Below are positions 49,745-59,081 of a DNA stretch of 64,000 nt, piece by piece. The stretch covers positions 1,842 to 65,841 of the forward strand of contig DGSO01000014.1 in assembly GCA_002393945.1 (NCBI GenBank), read 5' to 3'. A program made the position numbers and the translations under genes. Each line of letters opens with the position of its first letter. Positions within the stretch are counted from its first letter, which is position 1. The DNA is from Bacteroidales bacterium UBA4360 (GTDB taxonomy: Bacteria > Bacteroidota > Bacteroidia > Bacteroidales > UBA932). Under the pieces are notes generated by a model, which saw nothing but the letters and a program-made list of their open reading frames with translations, was not told where the DNA came from and did not search any database.

Positions 49745-51631
49745 TTATTTATTTACAACATCCTTCACATCGACCGTGATACCATTGGGCAGGCCGAATG
49801 TGACATTCTTGATGGTAATCTTCTGGTTGGGCATAAGAGGCAGGCTGGCAAACTGCTTGTCTGCATAGGTGCGCATGTTCAGTCCCATGTACTTGATCAT
49901 GGAAGTGTTTTCGGGGAGGACGACGGTTATTTCAATGTCGGTGCTTGTAGGGTTCAGGATGAAGCCCGATGCAATATCCTTGTTGACCGAGACTTCGACG
50001 TTATCGATCACTTTCTTGTCTGCATCCTTTGCTACCAGGTCGATTCCGAAATTGAGGGGAATCTCGTTTTCTGCATGGAGCTTGATTACGCCCGTGGTCT
50101 TGCCCTTAAGGAGGCCGTTGACCTGTTCGCCGAAGTCGATGTTGATGTCATCGATGTCGAGATCGAGGCTCACCTGGGTATTCTCAGTGAATGCAACAGG
50201 GGCTACTACGCTTGCGGTAAGTGTGCCGCCGTAATTCTTTCCGGATTCAACGGTAATCCACTCGTCTCCGTCAAAGTCAACCTGGAATTCCTGAAGCTCA
50301 ATACGGGTGGGGATAGGGGAGAGGATGCCTCCGATTCCGGGGATATTCTTATAGATGATTCCGCCTTCTTCGCCGTCGGCATGTGTTCCAAGGCTATAGG
50401 AGGTGACGGCATTGGCAGGGAAGGCGAGAGGGCCGAACTTGAAGGTCTTGGTCTGTTCAGACACGGCTGCAAGCTTGGCATTGAGGCCGAAACCGAAGGG
50501 GAGCTGGCTGCCGAGCGTGAGGTTCACCTGGACGTTGGAGAGCTCTACGTTCACATTTTTTCCGGTAAGGAAAGAAGGAAGGTCATCGGCATTGATGTCA
50601 AATCCGAATTTACCTGCGTCAAATGCAGGGAGGGCATCTTCAGAAATCTTTATGACGGCATTCTTGAGCTGGACGTTTTTAGCCTCGTAACTGTAACTTA
50701 CAGAGAAATTTACCGGAATGTCGCTCTCCACAACCGTTGCAGAGTGTGAACCAAGGCTTACAACCTTGGTCTTGCCATTGAAGTCATCGGCTGCAATGGA
50801 TACCACACCGTTGAAAGAAACATCTCCGACAAGGGGAAGACCGGCTTTGGTAACTTCGATGCCGTTGCCCATGTCAAGGGATTTGAGGGTAAGGCCAAGG
50901 CTGAGACCGGTGCCGATATTCAAGGGAATGTCGCTCTTTGCGACGAGGACATTCTCATTCTGGAGTTCGAAACTGCTGTTGCTGCAGGAAGAAAAACGGA
51001 GGAAGGACGGGAAACTGATGGCCGTTCCTTTCTTGAAAACAACCTTGTTGAAAGGAATTCCCGAAGGAGTGAGTACAAAACTCAGCGTGCCGTCGAGGTC
51101 TGCCTTTTGGAATGCCTTGATGAGGGTGGGGAAGTTTGCAATTGAGCAGTCCAGATTGAAATTGAAGGAAATCTCGTCTGAATCAAATCCGTCCAGAAGA
51201 TCCAGGTTCAGGTTTGGATACATGGTCTGGAGGATTGCCTTGTCTGCGGGGTCATAACTGACCGGGGTATTGGCGGGAATGGTAGATTCCGAGAGTTCAA
51301 GACTCCTGCTGGCACCGCCGCTCAGATTGATGGCAAACTGGCTTGCATCGAAGCTGAATCCGTCGCCAATAGTCTGGTTATCAACAATTTTATACTCAAT
51401 CTGATAATTGCCGTCGTCGTTTACCTTAATGACGCTGCCGGCATTCTCGCCGATGAGTTCGGCAAGTGTTTTGGAGTATTCCTTGAGGACTTCAATTTCC
51501 TGTCCCTTGAAGAGCTGGGACTCGGTATTGATGTTGTCCACCTCGTCTATGTTGACGAGATTACAGCCATGAAAAAGAGTCGCCGTAATGGCAAGTGCCG
51601 CTACGCAGCAGATTGAATAGAACTTTTTCAT
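49745..51631 (-). CDS. Large surface or periplasmic lipoprotein of unknown family
   Basis: The 628-residue protein has a signal peptide with lipobox ATLFHGCNL (Cys23). The mature part is beta-rich, with many repeated phrases of the type IPLNxG and PVxFS. Examples are SDIPLNIGTGLSLGL, SDIPVNFSVSYSY, LPFGFGLNAKLA and ENEIPLNFGIDLVAKD, which suggest several related beta-sandwich domains. No enzyme motif is visible. The gene lies directly before the DUF5723-like gene, and both lack other neighbours on that strand, so they are likely partners at the outer membrane. Bacteroidota -7 TATATTTG is present upstream. I do not recognise the family. Confidence 0.75.
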   Translation of the reverse strand: MKKFYSICCVAALAITATLFHGCNLVNIDEVDNINTESQLFKGQEIEVLKEYSKTLAELIGENAGSVIKVNDDGNYQIEYKIVDNQTIGDGFSFDASQFAINLSGGASRSLELSESTIPANTPVSYDPADKAILQTMYPNLNLDLLDGFDSDEISFNFNLDCSIANFPTLIKAFQKADLDGTLSFVLTPSGIPFNKVVFKKGTAISFPSFLRFSSCSNSSFELQNENVLVAKSDIPLNIGTGLSLGLTLKSLDMGNGIEVTKAGLPLVGDVSFNGVVSIAADDFNGKTKVVSLGSHSATVVESDIPVNFSVSYSYEAKNVQLKNAVIKISEDALPAFDAGKFGFDINADDLPSFLTGKNVNVELSNVQVNLTLGSQLPFGFGLNAKLAAVSEQTKTFKFGPLAFPANAVTSYSLGTHADGEEGGIIYKNIPGIGGILSPIPTRIELQEFQVDFDGDEWITVESGKNYGGTLTASVVAPVAFTENTQVSLDLDIDDINIDFGEQVNGLLKGKTTGVIKLHAENEIPLNFGIDLVAKDADKKVIDNVEVSVNKDIASGFILNPTSTDIEITVVLPENTSMIKYMGLNMRTYADKQFASLPLMPNQKITIKNVTFGLPNGITVDVKDVVNK

Positions 51632-51669
51632 AAGTATTGGTTTTTAGATTGTTCCTATTGTTCAATGTA

Positions 51670-51701
51670 CAAATATAGCATTTTTCTTCTCATAACACAC
51701 A
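51670..51701 (-). promoter_or_regulatory. Promoter of the lipoprotein/DUF5723 pair
   Basis: On the minus strand TGTG (51701-51698), 20 bases, TATATTTG (51677-51670). The -33 is one base off consensus. A CA/CG alternating run (51696-51711) lies around the -33. Confidence 0.55.
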
Positions 51702-51787
51702 CGCGCGCGCAAATTTGTGCTCCCAAAAGGTAAAAACCTGCATAAACTTCAATCTGCCACTTGTTACACAATTTATATTATGTTAAG

Positions 51788-51818
51788 TTGAGAATATGTA
51801 AAAAATCCCCTACCTTTG
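51788..51818 (+). promoter_or_regulatory. rlmD promoter
   Basis: TTG (51788-51790), exactly 20 bases, TACCTTTG (51811-51818). It predicts a start near 51825 and rules out initiation at 51761. Confidence 0.72.
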
Positions 51819-51838
51819 CAGGGCAAAAGAAAAAGCAA

Positions 51839-53248
51839 ATGTCAAGGAAAAGAGTTGACCTCCTTCTGGAGAACGTACAAATCGAAAAAATAGCTGCCGA
51901 AGGCAAAGGCCTCGCACATGTAGACGGAATGGTCGTATTCGTAGACTACGCCGTTCCCGGCGACGTTGTAGACATCCGCGTTCTCAAGAAGAAGAAAAAA
52001 TACATGGAAGGCCGCATTGAAAGGCTCGTCACGCCTTCGAAAGACCGCCTGGAGCCCTTCTGCAGCCATTTCGGCGTTTGCGGCGGGTGCCGATGGCAGC
52101 ATCTCCCTTACGAAATCCAGCTTGAGGCCAAACGCCAGCAGGTTGAAGACCAGCTCGTGAGAATCGGCCACCTGAGCGTACCTGAAATAAGACCGACACT
52201 CCCCTCCGAAAAGACTCAGTATTATCGTAACAAGCTGGAATTCAGCGCATCGGAGCGCCGCTGGCTGCTTCCCGGAGAGAACCCTGAGGAAGTTGCAGAA
52301 AACGACCGCATGGGCCTTGGCTTCCACGTAGGCAAATTCTTCGATAAAGTCCTGGATATCAAGCAGTGCCACCTCCAGGCAGAGCCTTCAAACGCTATCA
52401 GGCTCTTTATCAAGAACTTCTGCATCGAAAACGGATACAGCTTCTACAATATCAGGGAAAACCACGGTTTCTTCCGCAATATGTTCGTAAGAACCACGGA
52501 AGACGGCCAGGTTATGCTCATCGTGTGCTTCGGCACTGCCGACATGCCCAAAATCACCGCCCTCCTGGATGCCGTCCAGGGCCGATTCCCTCAGATAACA
52601 AGCCTGTATTACGTTGTAAACGAGAAACTTAACGACTCTATAGCAGACCTCTCCCCTGTCCTGTACAAAGGCTCCCCCGCCATCTATGAGAAGATGGAAA
52701 ACCTCAGCTTCAAGATAGGTCCAAAGTCTTTCTACCAGACAAATTCCGCACAGGCATACCGCCTTTACAGCGTCGCAAGGGACTTCGCCGCCCTTACCGG
52801 AGACGAATTCGTCTACGACCTCTACACCGGCACCGGAACCATCGCCCAGTTCGTGAGCGCCAAGGCCAAAAAAGTCATCGGCATTGAGTACGTTCCCGAG
52901 GCCATCGAGGACGCGAAGGCCAACGCCGAGGCGAACGGAATCACCAACTGCGAGTTCTTTGCCGGCGACATGAAAGACGTTCTGTCCGAGGCGTTTATCG
53001 AAGAACACGGCAGGCCGGATGTAATAATCCTCGACCCGCCGCGTGCCGGTATCCACCCTTCCGTTGCCGACGTTATCCTAAAAGCCGCCCCGAAGAGGAT
53101 GGTCTATGTGAGCTGCAATCCCGCATCCCAGGCCAGAGACCTCGCAATCCTCTGCAAAGACTACGTCATAACCGCCGTGCAGCCCGTGGACATGTTCCCC
53201 CACACCATGCACGTAGAGAACGTCGTCGCGCTTGAGAGAAAGGCCTAA
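51839..53248 (+). CDS. rlmD: 23S rRNA (uracil-5-)-methyltransferase RlmD-like
   Basis: The enzyme methylates C5 of a uracil in 23S rRNA (U1939 in E. coli) using SAM. From ATG 51839 it has 469 residues. The N-terminal TRAM domain is ENVQIEKIAAEGKGLAHVDG. An iron-sulfur cluster motif with Cys residues follows (FCSHFGVCGGCRWQH, about 76-90). The methyltransferase domain has DLYTGTGTIAQF, VIILDPPRAGIHP and the nucleophile Cys in VYVSCNPASQARD. Several TrmA-family paralogues exist in Bacteroidota (RlmD, RlmC-like), so the exact uridine is inferred. Its stop overlaps that of the convergent protease by two bases. Confidence 0.9.
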   Translation: MSRKRVDLLLENVQIEKIAAEGKGLAHVDGMVVFVDYAVPGDVVDIRVLKKKKKYMEGRIERLVTPSKDRLEPFCSHFGVCGGCRWQHLPYEIQLEAKRQQVEDQLVRIGHLSVPEIRPTLPSEKTQYYRNKLEFSASERRWLLPGENPEEVAENDRMGLGFHVGKFFDKVLDIKQCHLQAEPSNAIRLFIKNFCIENGYSFYNIRENHGFFRNMFVRTTEDGQVMLIVCFGTADMPKITALLDAVQGRFPQITSLYYVVNEKLNDSIADLSPVLYKGSPAIYEKMENLSFKIGPKSFYQTNSAQAYRLYSVARDFAALTGDEFVYDLYTGTGTIAQFVSAKAKKVIGIEYVPEAIEDAKANAEANGITNCEFFAGDMKDVLSEAFIEEHGRPDVIILDPPRAGIHPSVADVILKAAPKRMVYVSCNPASQARDLAILCKDYVITAVQPVDMFPHTMHVENVVALERKA

Positions 53249-55062
53249 TCGACCTTTATTTCTGCCGATATAGTCTCCTTCCTGCCGTCACTGTAAGTGA
53301 GGCGGGCCTTTATCGTGTGAATGCCCTGAACAAGGGCTACAGATGCTCCGGAGACCGTTTTTCCGTCAAAATACCAGCTGACGGAAGAAGTGACAGCATC
53401 ATCCGGGCAGGCCAGCTTGAGTTCCAGCGACTCCCCTGCCACAAAACCGTCTTCTCCAAGGTCGATATACGAGTACCCAAGTGCTGTCAGGGATTCTTCG
53501 TGCACAACGGAAGAAGGGTTATAGGCGTTCATACTCACAGTACCGTTTCTGTACTCGATTGCAGTAAGTTTTGTACCGTCATTCTGCTTGTTCCAGTCTA
53601 TCGGGCTGTAGGTCCTTATGTTGTTCTTTCCCGGGAAAGGATATCTTGCCATTGAGTCGCTGGGCCAGAAACTCAGTGAAGACTGGGCATCCGAAGGCAC
53701 GATATAGAAACAGGGGTGGTCCCTGTTTGAATTTATGGAATTCGTACTTTCCCACTGCGTCCAAAGCTGATAAGGCGTATACTCCCTGTTATACCCGTCT
53801 ATTTTGACCATCCTGCCCTTCGACTTGTCCACGTGATAGACCAGAAGGCCGTAAGATATATAACTGTCCCAACCGGTGAAATCCCGGCATTCGTAAATGA
53901 AGTACTCCCCTTCCGTGGACGACTCGCTTCTGTATGCCACGTTGTCCTTGATGGACGTGAGCTTGATGCCATCTCCGGTGGGAAGTTCCTCAAGCTCAGA
54001 TTCTTCCATCCAGCCAAGCATGATTCTCTCCTCCGCATTCAGGTAAGGAGGCGTGCGTCCGTCGTTCATATACGGGCCATAATGCATGAGAGAGAAATAT
54101 GCCAGTCCGTGGGCCGATCCCTCCGACTTGTCTTCATCCGTCTCGTCGGTATCATAGAAATCGGGAAGTCCCAGGGAGTGGGCAAACTCATGGCAGGTTG
54201 TGCCGATACCGCACATATTCACGCCCTCACTCTTGCTGCCCTTGAGTTCCGATGTGCAGAAATAGCGCCCCAGAAGCTTTCCGTCGAGGTATTTCTTCTG
54301 CTTGTAGTATGCATAGAACTGATGCGGCCAGATGGTCTCTTCGGCGTCGGACACGTCGTTTTCGTCCCAGTCGCTTTCGGCCTCGTTATATCCGGCATAA
54401 TACATCAGAATCATGTCCACGGTTCCGTCAGAATCGTAATCGTACTTTGAGAAGTCTATCTCCCCGTCCAGAAGCGTTGCACCTTCTATGACTGCAAGCG
54501 GAGCATTCTGCTCCTTTCCTCCGCCATAGTACGCAACATCATTGGATAGCTCTACAGGCCCGTAAACGTCGAAAACCGGCTTGTATTTGCCGCGCGAATT
54601 CTCGAAATAATAATCTCTTACAGAGCCGGTTGCACCATTGTCCGAATAGCCTTCCCGGTTAAGCAGAGCATCGAATTTGGAGGCCGGATCGGATATCTTG
54701 AAATCTACATCCTTGAATGAAACCAGTATGACAGGAATATGCTTTTCCCCGCTGGCCCTTTCATTTACCGCACGCTGGGAGACACTGCGCCTTTCGGCGG
54801 CCATGAGCCTCCTCCGGCTCCTGCCCGTTTCCAGGGCGCTGCGGTCAATCTCCCCCGGAACGAAGAAACCGCGGGAATCCTTTACCATTACCTGGCCGGA
54901 CTCATCGGCAATCCAGTGGCAGAACTCGTCACCGTGGCGTTCCAGGACTATTACAGTGCCGTCCGGCTGGGTGTATTTGAATTTTCCCGGCTTTGCAGGA
55001 ACGGCATTCAGGTTCGATGCAACCGATATTGCAAGCAGTGCAACCGCAATCAGTCTTTTCAT
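53245..55062 (-). CDS. M6-family metalloprotease B, secreted
   Basis: The 605-residue protein has a signal peptide (RLIAVALLAISVASNLNAV). A propeptide-like segment (about 25-100) contains two Arg-rich stretches (SRRRLMAAERRS) that could be processing sites. The catalytic domain contains TTCHEFAHSLGLPDFYDTD (about 297-315). This is the HExxHxxGxxD zinc site of M6 (immune inhibitor A-like) peptidases, followed by a Met-turn candidate YFSLMHYG. The C-terminal 80 residues form a beta-domain that also ends the neighbouring protease (GIHTIKARLTYSDGRKE). It is the last gene of a four-gene coupled cluster; its ATG overlaps the BACON gene stop by ATGA. Confidence 0.9.
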   Translation of the reverse strand: MKRLIAVALLAISVASNLNAVPAKPGKFKYTQPDGTVIVLERHGDEFCHWIADESGQVMVKDSRGFFVPGEIDRSALETGRSRRRLMAAERRSVSQRAVNERASGEKHIPVILVSFKDVDFKISDPASKFDALLNREGYSDNGATGSVRDYYFENSRGKYKPVFDVYGPVELSNDVAYYGGGKEQNAPLAVIEGATLLDGEIDFSKYDYDSDGTVDMILMYYAGYNEAESDWDENDVSDAEETIWPHQFYAYYKQKKYLDGKLLGRYFCTSELKGSKSEGVNMCGIGTTCHEFAHSLGLPDFYDTDETDEDKSEGSAHGLAYFSLMHYGPYMNDGRTPPYLNAEERIMLGWMEESELEELPTGDGIKLTSIKDNVAYRSESSTEGEYFIYECRDFTGWDSYISYGLLVYHVDKSKGRMVKIDGYNREYTPYQLWTQWESTNSINSNRDHPCFYIVPSDAQSSLSFWPSDSMARYPFPGKNNIRTYSPIDWNKQNDGTKLTAIEYRNGTVSMNAYNPSSVVHEESLTALGYSYIDLGEDGFVAGESLELKLACPDDAVTSSVSWYFDGKTVSGASVALVQGIHTIKARLTYSDGRKETISAEIKVD

Positions 55063-56024
55063 AAGCTTTCCTCCTCCATCTCAACTACAAGATAAACATT
55101 TGAATCCGAGATATCCTTCAGCCAAACCATCCTGTCCTTTCTCATGACGCAAGTGAAAGTCCTGCCCTCATCGTACACAAGGACGGAATTCTTTATGACC
55201 TTGACATCAAGCTTCAGCTCATCTCCTTTCTTCACGTCTGAAGGAAGGCCCGAAACCCCTGTCACAGAAACGGTGAGAGGATACATGAACCTTGCCGACA
55301 CCGTTCCTCCGGGCTCGTAAACAAGAGACATCTGGGAAGCATCTGCCAGCGAAGCGAAATAGTTCACGCCCTGAAGGCCATACAGGCCAGGGACGGTCAC
55401 GGCCGTGATGGGATCAGGCCCGTTCTGGACTATATGGATCCTGCTCAGCTCTTCGCCGGAACGCGATCTATATACGATATCCCCTTCACGTGAAGCCCCC
55501 ATCATTCCGTAGGGCTCAATCACAAACCTGTCCTCCTTGGAGACAAGGGCCTTGGTGCCCTGAGCCTGAGTTATCCAGTCTTCAGTCAGCACGATGACAT
55601 AATCCACGTTGGAAAGCGATTCAACGGATATTTCAGCGCCCTCGTAATCGAGTTCGTAAAACTTTGTAGTAATCTTCACCACATCCTTCTGCATCTGGCT
55701 GAACGAAACCTCTTCGGAAATGCCTTCAACCGAAATGACAAGAACGTTGGTACGTGGATTCTCTGTTGGATTCGCATCACATGAAATGACGACAGACCCG
55801 CTTCCGCCGGAATTCCTGTTCACGCTCACTATACGTGCCCATTCCGAATTCTTCAGGGATGCAGTCCATTTTTCTCGGTTGCAGTCAAGGACTACGGTAA
55901 CCCTGCCGCCTGTCGACGCAACCGAATCAATGTCAATGTTCGCGTTGATTTCGGGAGCCTGCTCCACCACGCATGAACTGAGTGCCGCAGCACTAAGCAG
56001 ACACAATAAAACTATCTTTCGCAC
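55059..56024 (-). CDS. BACON-like lipoprotein paired with M6 protease B
   Basis: The 321-residue protein has a lipobox AAALSSCVV (Cys18). Two successive BACON-like beta domains are suggested by VLDCNREKWTASL and WARIVSV, then SVEGISEEVSFSQMQ, and again VIVLTEDWITQAQG and RIHIVQNGPDP. A C-terminal domain of about 110 residues begins TVPGLYGLQG and ends MVWLKDISDSNVYLVVEM. The second half shares phrases with the 233-aa lipoprotein at 58306. BACON domains are usually carbohydrate or mucin related, or structural. The one-base overlap with the protease upstream and ATGA overlap with the protease downstream show tight co-expression. A specific role (anchor, inhibitor or chaperone of the protease) is guesswork. 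Confidence 0.75.
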   Translation of the reverse strand: MRKIVLLCLLSAAALSSCVVEQAPEINANIDIDSVASTGGRVTVVLDCNREKWTASLKNSEWARIVSVNRNSGGSGSVVISCDANPTENPRTNVLVISVEGISEEVSFSQMQKDVVKITTKFYELDYEGAEISVESLSNVDYVIVLTEDWITQAQGTKALVSKEDRFVIEPYGMMGASREGDIVYRSRSGEELSRIHIVQNGPDPITAVTVPGLYGLQGVNYFASLADASQMSLVYEPGGTVSARFMYPLTVSVTGVSGLPSDVKKGDELKLDVKVIKNSVLVYDEGRTFTCVMRKDRMVWLKDISDSNVYLVVEMEEESL

Positions 56025-58309
56025 TATTCTATGTTAATTTTCAGTTTCAGATTCTCTTTTCTGCCAAGCGTGTACTCAACCTTGGCGACAATTGTATGGA
56101 TACCCGCCGAAAGCGTCACGGATGGCTCTGCAAGCTCTTCTCCGTCATACAGCCACTCTACCGAAAGCGGAGTGAGGCTTCCCTGCCTGAGGCTCAGTGA
56201 AACGACGCTTCCGGCAGTCCTCGGTCCATCAATCTCTATGGTGGCATAACCCATCCGGCCGATGCTCTCATTCTCGGGCACTTCCCTGATGCCGGCACTG
56301 AGAAGAAGGTCCATGTAACCCGTACTGCTCCTTTCCGTGTACATGTCAGTCCAGGTAGAGCTTACCAGGTTCAGCTGTCCGTAATAGCTGTTTTCCGGAT
56401 GTCCCGTAAGCGTTGCGGCAAGAGGATAGACATAACCTGAGCCCTTTACCCCATAGCCGATATAAATGTCTGCACCCTCCGGGATGCGGATATCCTCTTC
56501 CGACAGGTCCACCACGTTTTCTGCAAGGAGTCCGTAAACGGGCGCCTCAATCTGCTTGGTGAGCACCCTCTCCGTGCCGATATCCACTATCACATACATG
56601 GCTTCGGCCACGCCACCCTGGACATAATTGGAGAAAACCACCTTCTCCAGCCGGCTTCCCACATGAGGGAACAGTTCTTGAGCGCTCCAGCGCACAGCCC
56701 CCATGCAGTCTCCGTAATCACGCTTGGGAAGAGGGTAGAATATCTTTGCGGCCGCCTGGTCGTATTTTCTGAGTTCCACCACCGAAGTCTCTCCGCTTTT
56801 CATGAGAACAATGGGCAGATATGCGCTACGGCCGTCCAGGACGCCATATTCCACCGCCTTCCTGTAACCGTCCCTTGTAGCGGTAACCCTGAAAGGAACG
56901 TCCCGCGTATCCTCCGGAAGATCCAGGACGAAACGCCCTTCCTTATCCGTCACAGACACCAGCGGGGCAACATCGGAATCCACGATGACGCCCTGCACCG
57001 GAAGTCCGTCATTTCCGGACACCTTTCCGGTTATTATCGAGCCCGCGCCCTTTATAATCCTTGCCGATATGCCGTCCTCCCCTATTTCAATATCCGAAAT
57101 CCGGCAGTCCGTCTCCAGCTCCTCCCAGTCCTTCATGTCCAGGAAAACGCAGCCGGAAACGCCCGGGAAGGGCACTCCGTCGTTTTTCCCCGTATAATAC
57201 TTAGAAAGACGGTCCGATGAAGGAATCAGGTATGCGCAGGGATGCTCTGCCGATGCATTGAGGTTGTTGTATTCCATCCACTCCGTCCACAAACTGGAAG
57301 CGGGGAAACCGCCTACAAGCCTTTCTGAGGCATCGATATGATACACCAGAAGCCCCTTCGGAAGCGGAGCGTCCCAGCCCTCGCCGTACCTTGCCTCCAG
57401 TATGAAATACTCCCCTTCTGTGGAAGTTGGGATCATGTATGCTCCATCCTCCTGAACCGGGCCGATGACAATATCCCCCTCGGGTACTTCGGGGATGGAT
57501 TCGCGCCATCCAAGGAGCACGCGCTCAAGGGCCGTCAGGTAAGGCGGGGTCTTGCCGCTATTATTGTAAAGGCCCTTCCCCATGAGGGCGAAATCGTAGA
57601 GCCCGCCGGCCACGCCGTTATTGGCGCCGTCAGTATCGTAAAAGTCCGGAAGTCCCAGTGCATGGCCGAATTCGTGGCAGATTGCGCCGATGGAGGCAAA
57701 CACCTTCCCGGAATTGCCGGAAAGTTCCGAAACGCATACGTACCGGCCCAGTTTCTTTCCGTCGAAAAGCGCATTCTGCACCAGTCTGTTGGTGCTTTTC
57801 TGCACATCGGCCTGCTTTGCCCAGATGGACTCCGCCGGGCCGTAATCGGCCTCGTTATAACCGGCATAGTAGTATATTACGAGGTCAAGTAGACCGTCGC
57901 CGTCGGCATCGTAAGGGGAAAAATCCACCTCCTCGTCTATGAGAAGGCAGGCATCATGAAGGGCAACTTCCGGAGCCCTGTCTCCCTTCAGGCCGATATT
58001 GCCGCCATAAGTGGCGAGGTTCTTTTCCAGCATGACCACCGGAAGCACGTCGAATACGGGAGTGAAGAGCCCATGCGAATTCTCCACATAGTAGTCCCTC
58101 ACAGACCCTGTCGCCCCCTCATAGGAATAACCCTCTTCATTGAGCATGGCATTAAGCATTGTGCCGATGTCCTCAAACGAGAACGGCACGTCTGCGAACG
58201 CGACGGGCACAACCGGGATATGCACCTCCCCTTCCGGCTTGAAAGCGGGCTGGGCGGCAGCGGAAAGGCTCAGAGCCAGCAGCAGCGATATGAGAAGCGG
58301 CTTTCTCAT
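56024..58309 (-). CDS. M6-family metalloprotease A, secreted, multi-domain
   Basis: The 761-residue protein has a signal peptide (LLISLLLALSLSAAAQ). The catalytic domain begins directly with VHIPVVPVAFADVPFSFEDI, without the long propeptide of its paralogue. The zinc site is AICHEFGHALGLPDFYDTDG (about 210-229), and the candidate Met-turn is YDFALMGKG. A carboxypeptidase-regulatory-like segment (GKVSGNDGLPVQGVIVDSDV, about 424-443) follows. A beta-sandwich and a C-terminal domain shared with protease B complete it (GIHTIVAKVEYTLGRKE). Likely cleaves proteins at the cell surface or outside. It overlaps both neighbours (ATGA and one base), as the second gene of the cluster. Confidence 0.9.
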   Translation of the reverse strand: MRKPLLISLLLALSLSAAAQPAFKPEGEVHIPVVPVAFADVPFSFEDIGTMLNAMLNEEGYSYEGATGSVRDYYVENSHGLFTPVFDVLPVVMLEKNLATYGGNIGLKGDRAPEVALHDACLLIDEEVDFSPYDADGDGLLDLVIYYYAGYNEADYGPAESIWAKQADVQKSTNRLVQNALFDGKKLGRYVCVSELSGNSGKVFASIGAICHEFGHALGLPDFYDTDGANNGVAGGLYDFALMGKGLYNNSGKTPPYLTALERVLLGWRESIPEVPEGDIVIGPVQEDGAYMIPTSTEGEYFILEARYGEGWDAPLPKGLLVYHIDASERLVGGFPASSLWTEWMEYNNLNASAEHPCAYLIPSSDRLSKYYTGKNDGVPFPGVSGCVFLDMKDWEELETDCRISDIEIGEDGISARIIKGAGSIITGKVSGNDGLPVQGVIVDSDVAPLVSVTDKEGRFVLDLPEDTRDVPFRVTATRDGYRKAVEYGVLDGRSAYLPIVLMKSGETSVVELRKYDQAAAKIFYPLPKRDYGDCMGAVRWSAQELFPHVGSRLEKVVFSNYVQGGVAEAMYVIVDIGTERVLTKQIEAPVYGLLAENVVDLSEEDIRIPEGADIYIGYGVKGSGYVYPLAATLTGHPENSYYGQLNLVSSTWTDMYTERSSTGYMDLLLSAGIREVPENESIGRMGYATIEIDGPRTAGSVVSLSLRQGSLTPLSVEWLYDGEELAEPSVTLSAGIHTIVAKVEYTLGRKENLKLKINIE

Positions 58310-59007
58310 CTGTCGACAATGAAATAGACCGTTTCACTCTGACGGAGCCATACCATCGTGGGAGTGCTTCTTACGACGACTACGTTCCTGAAGGTTTCGT
58401 TGCTTTCTGCAAGCCCCTGGACAACCTTCTTGAATGAAAGGAAAGGTATAAGATCACCGCTGCGAAGATGCTCAGGTATGTTTCCAAGGGCGCATACCGT
58501 AAGTGTTACGGGGTCCACAACCCTGTATGACCACCTGTCTCCGTAGTGGAAACTGCTGGACTGGCGGCCGGCGGTGACGAGGACATCCCCGCCCGGAACG
58601 CCGTAGAGGCCGGGATTCTTGTTAAGCGTAAGAGGGTCAGGAGCCGCCTGGTTCAGGGTGACTGACAGACTGTATTCATCGGCAGAGAAGTCAAGGCGGG
58701 CGCTTCTTGGATATTCGCCCTCGTTGGGCTGAACCGTTATGGGAAGGGTCCAGCTGTTCTTTTCCTTGCGTACCTTTTCTCCGACGGTCATCCAGGCGCA
58801 TTCTTCGGCCGGGGTGACGGTCCAGTCGGCATCGCACGTGACGGTGAAGGAAAAATCTGCTCCGTCCGGAGACACGTCCCTCTCTGAATCCGTGGCCTTG
58901 CTGTTGACCACAAGGTACCCGGCGACCTGGGGCTCCTTGTTCTCGGGATCCCCGCATGAAACGGCAGCCATCATCACTGCCAGATATGCCGCCAGGCGTA
59001 TTTTCAT
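58306..59007 (-). CDS. BACON-like lipoprotein paired with M6 protease A
   Basis: The 233-residue protein has a lipobox MMAAVSCGD (Cys18). One BACON-like domain (about 45-125) shows FSFTVTCDADWTVTPAE, WMTVGE and LDFSADEYSLSVTLNQ. The C-terminal domain starts NKNPGLYGVPGGD and ends MVWLRQSETVYFIVD. This half corresponds to the end of the 321-aa lipoprotein at 55059 (PGLYG, then MVWL, then a VY-V/I ending), so the two are paralogues. It is the first gene of the four-gene cluster, with -7 TATATTTG on the minus strand just upstream. Its end overlaps protease A by ATGA. Confidence 0.75.
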   Translation of the reverse strand: MKIRLAAYLAVMMAAVSCGDPENKEPQVAGYLVVNSKATDSERDVSPDGADFSFTVTCDADWTVTPAEECAWMTVGEKVRKEKNSWTLPITVQPNEGEYPRSARLDFSADEYSLSVTLNQAAPDPLTLNKNPGLYGVPGGDVLVTAGRQSSSFHYGDRWSYRVVDPVTLTVCALGNIPEHLRSGDLIPFLSFKKVVQGLAESNETFRNVVVVRSTPTMVWLRQSETVYFIVDR

Positions 59008-59030
59008 ATTTTTTAAATAAGGTACAATCG

Positions 59031-59058
59031 CAAATATAGCAATTATTGTTTATATTTG
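59031..59058. promoter_or_regulatory. Back-to-back -7 elements for the protease cluster and the antiporter
   Basis: TATATTTG is present on the minus strand (59038-59031) and on the plus strand (59051-59058), separated by 12 bases, forming an 8-bp inverted repeat. The minus -33 would be TGTG (59062-59059), inside the plus unit; the plus -33 is weak. The plus start fits ATG 59082, not 59046. Confidence 0.5.
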
Positions 59059-59081
59059 CACACTCAAAACTTGAGAAGGAA

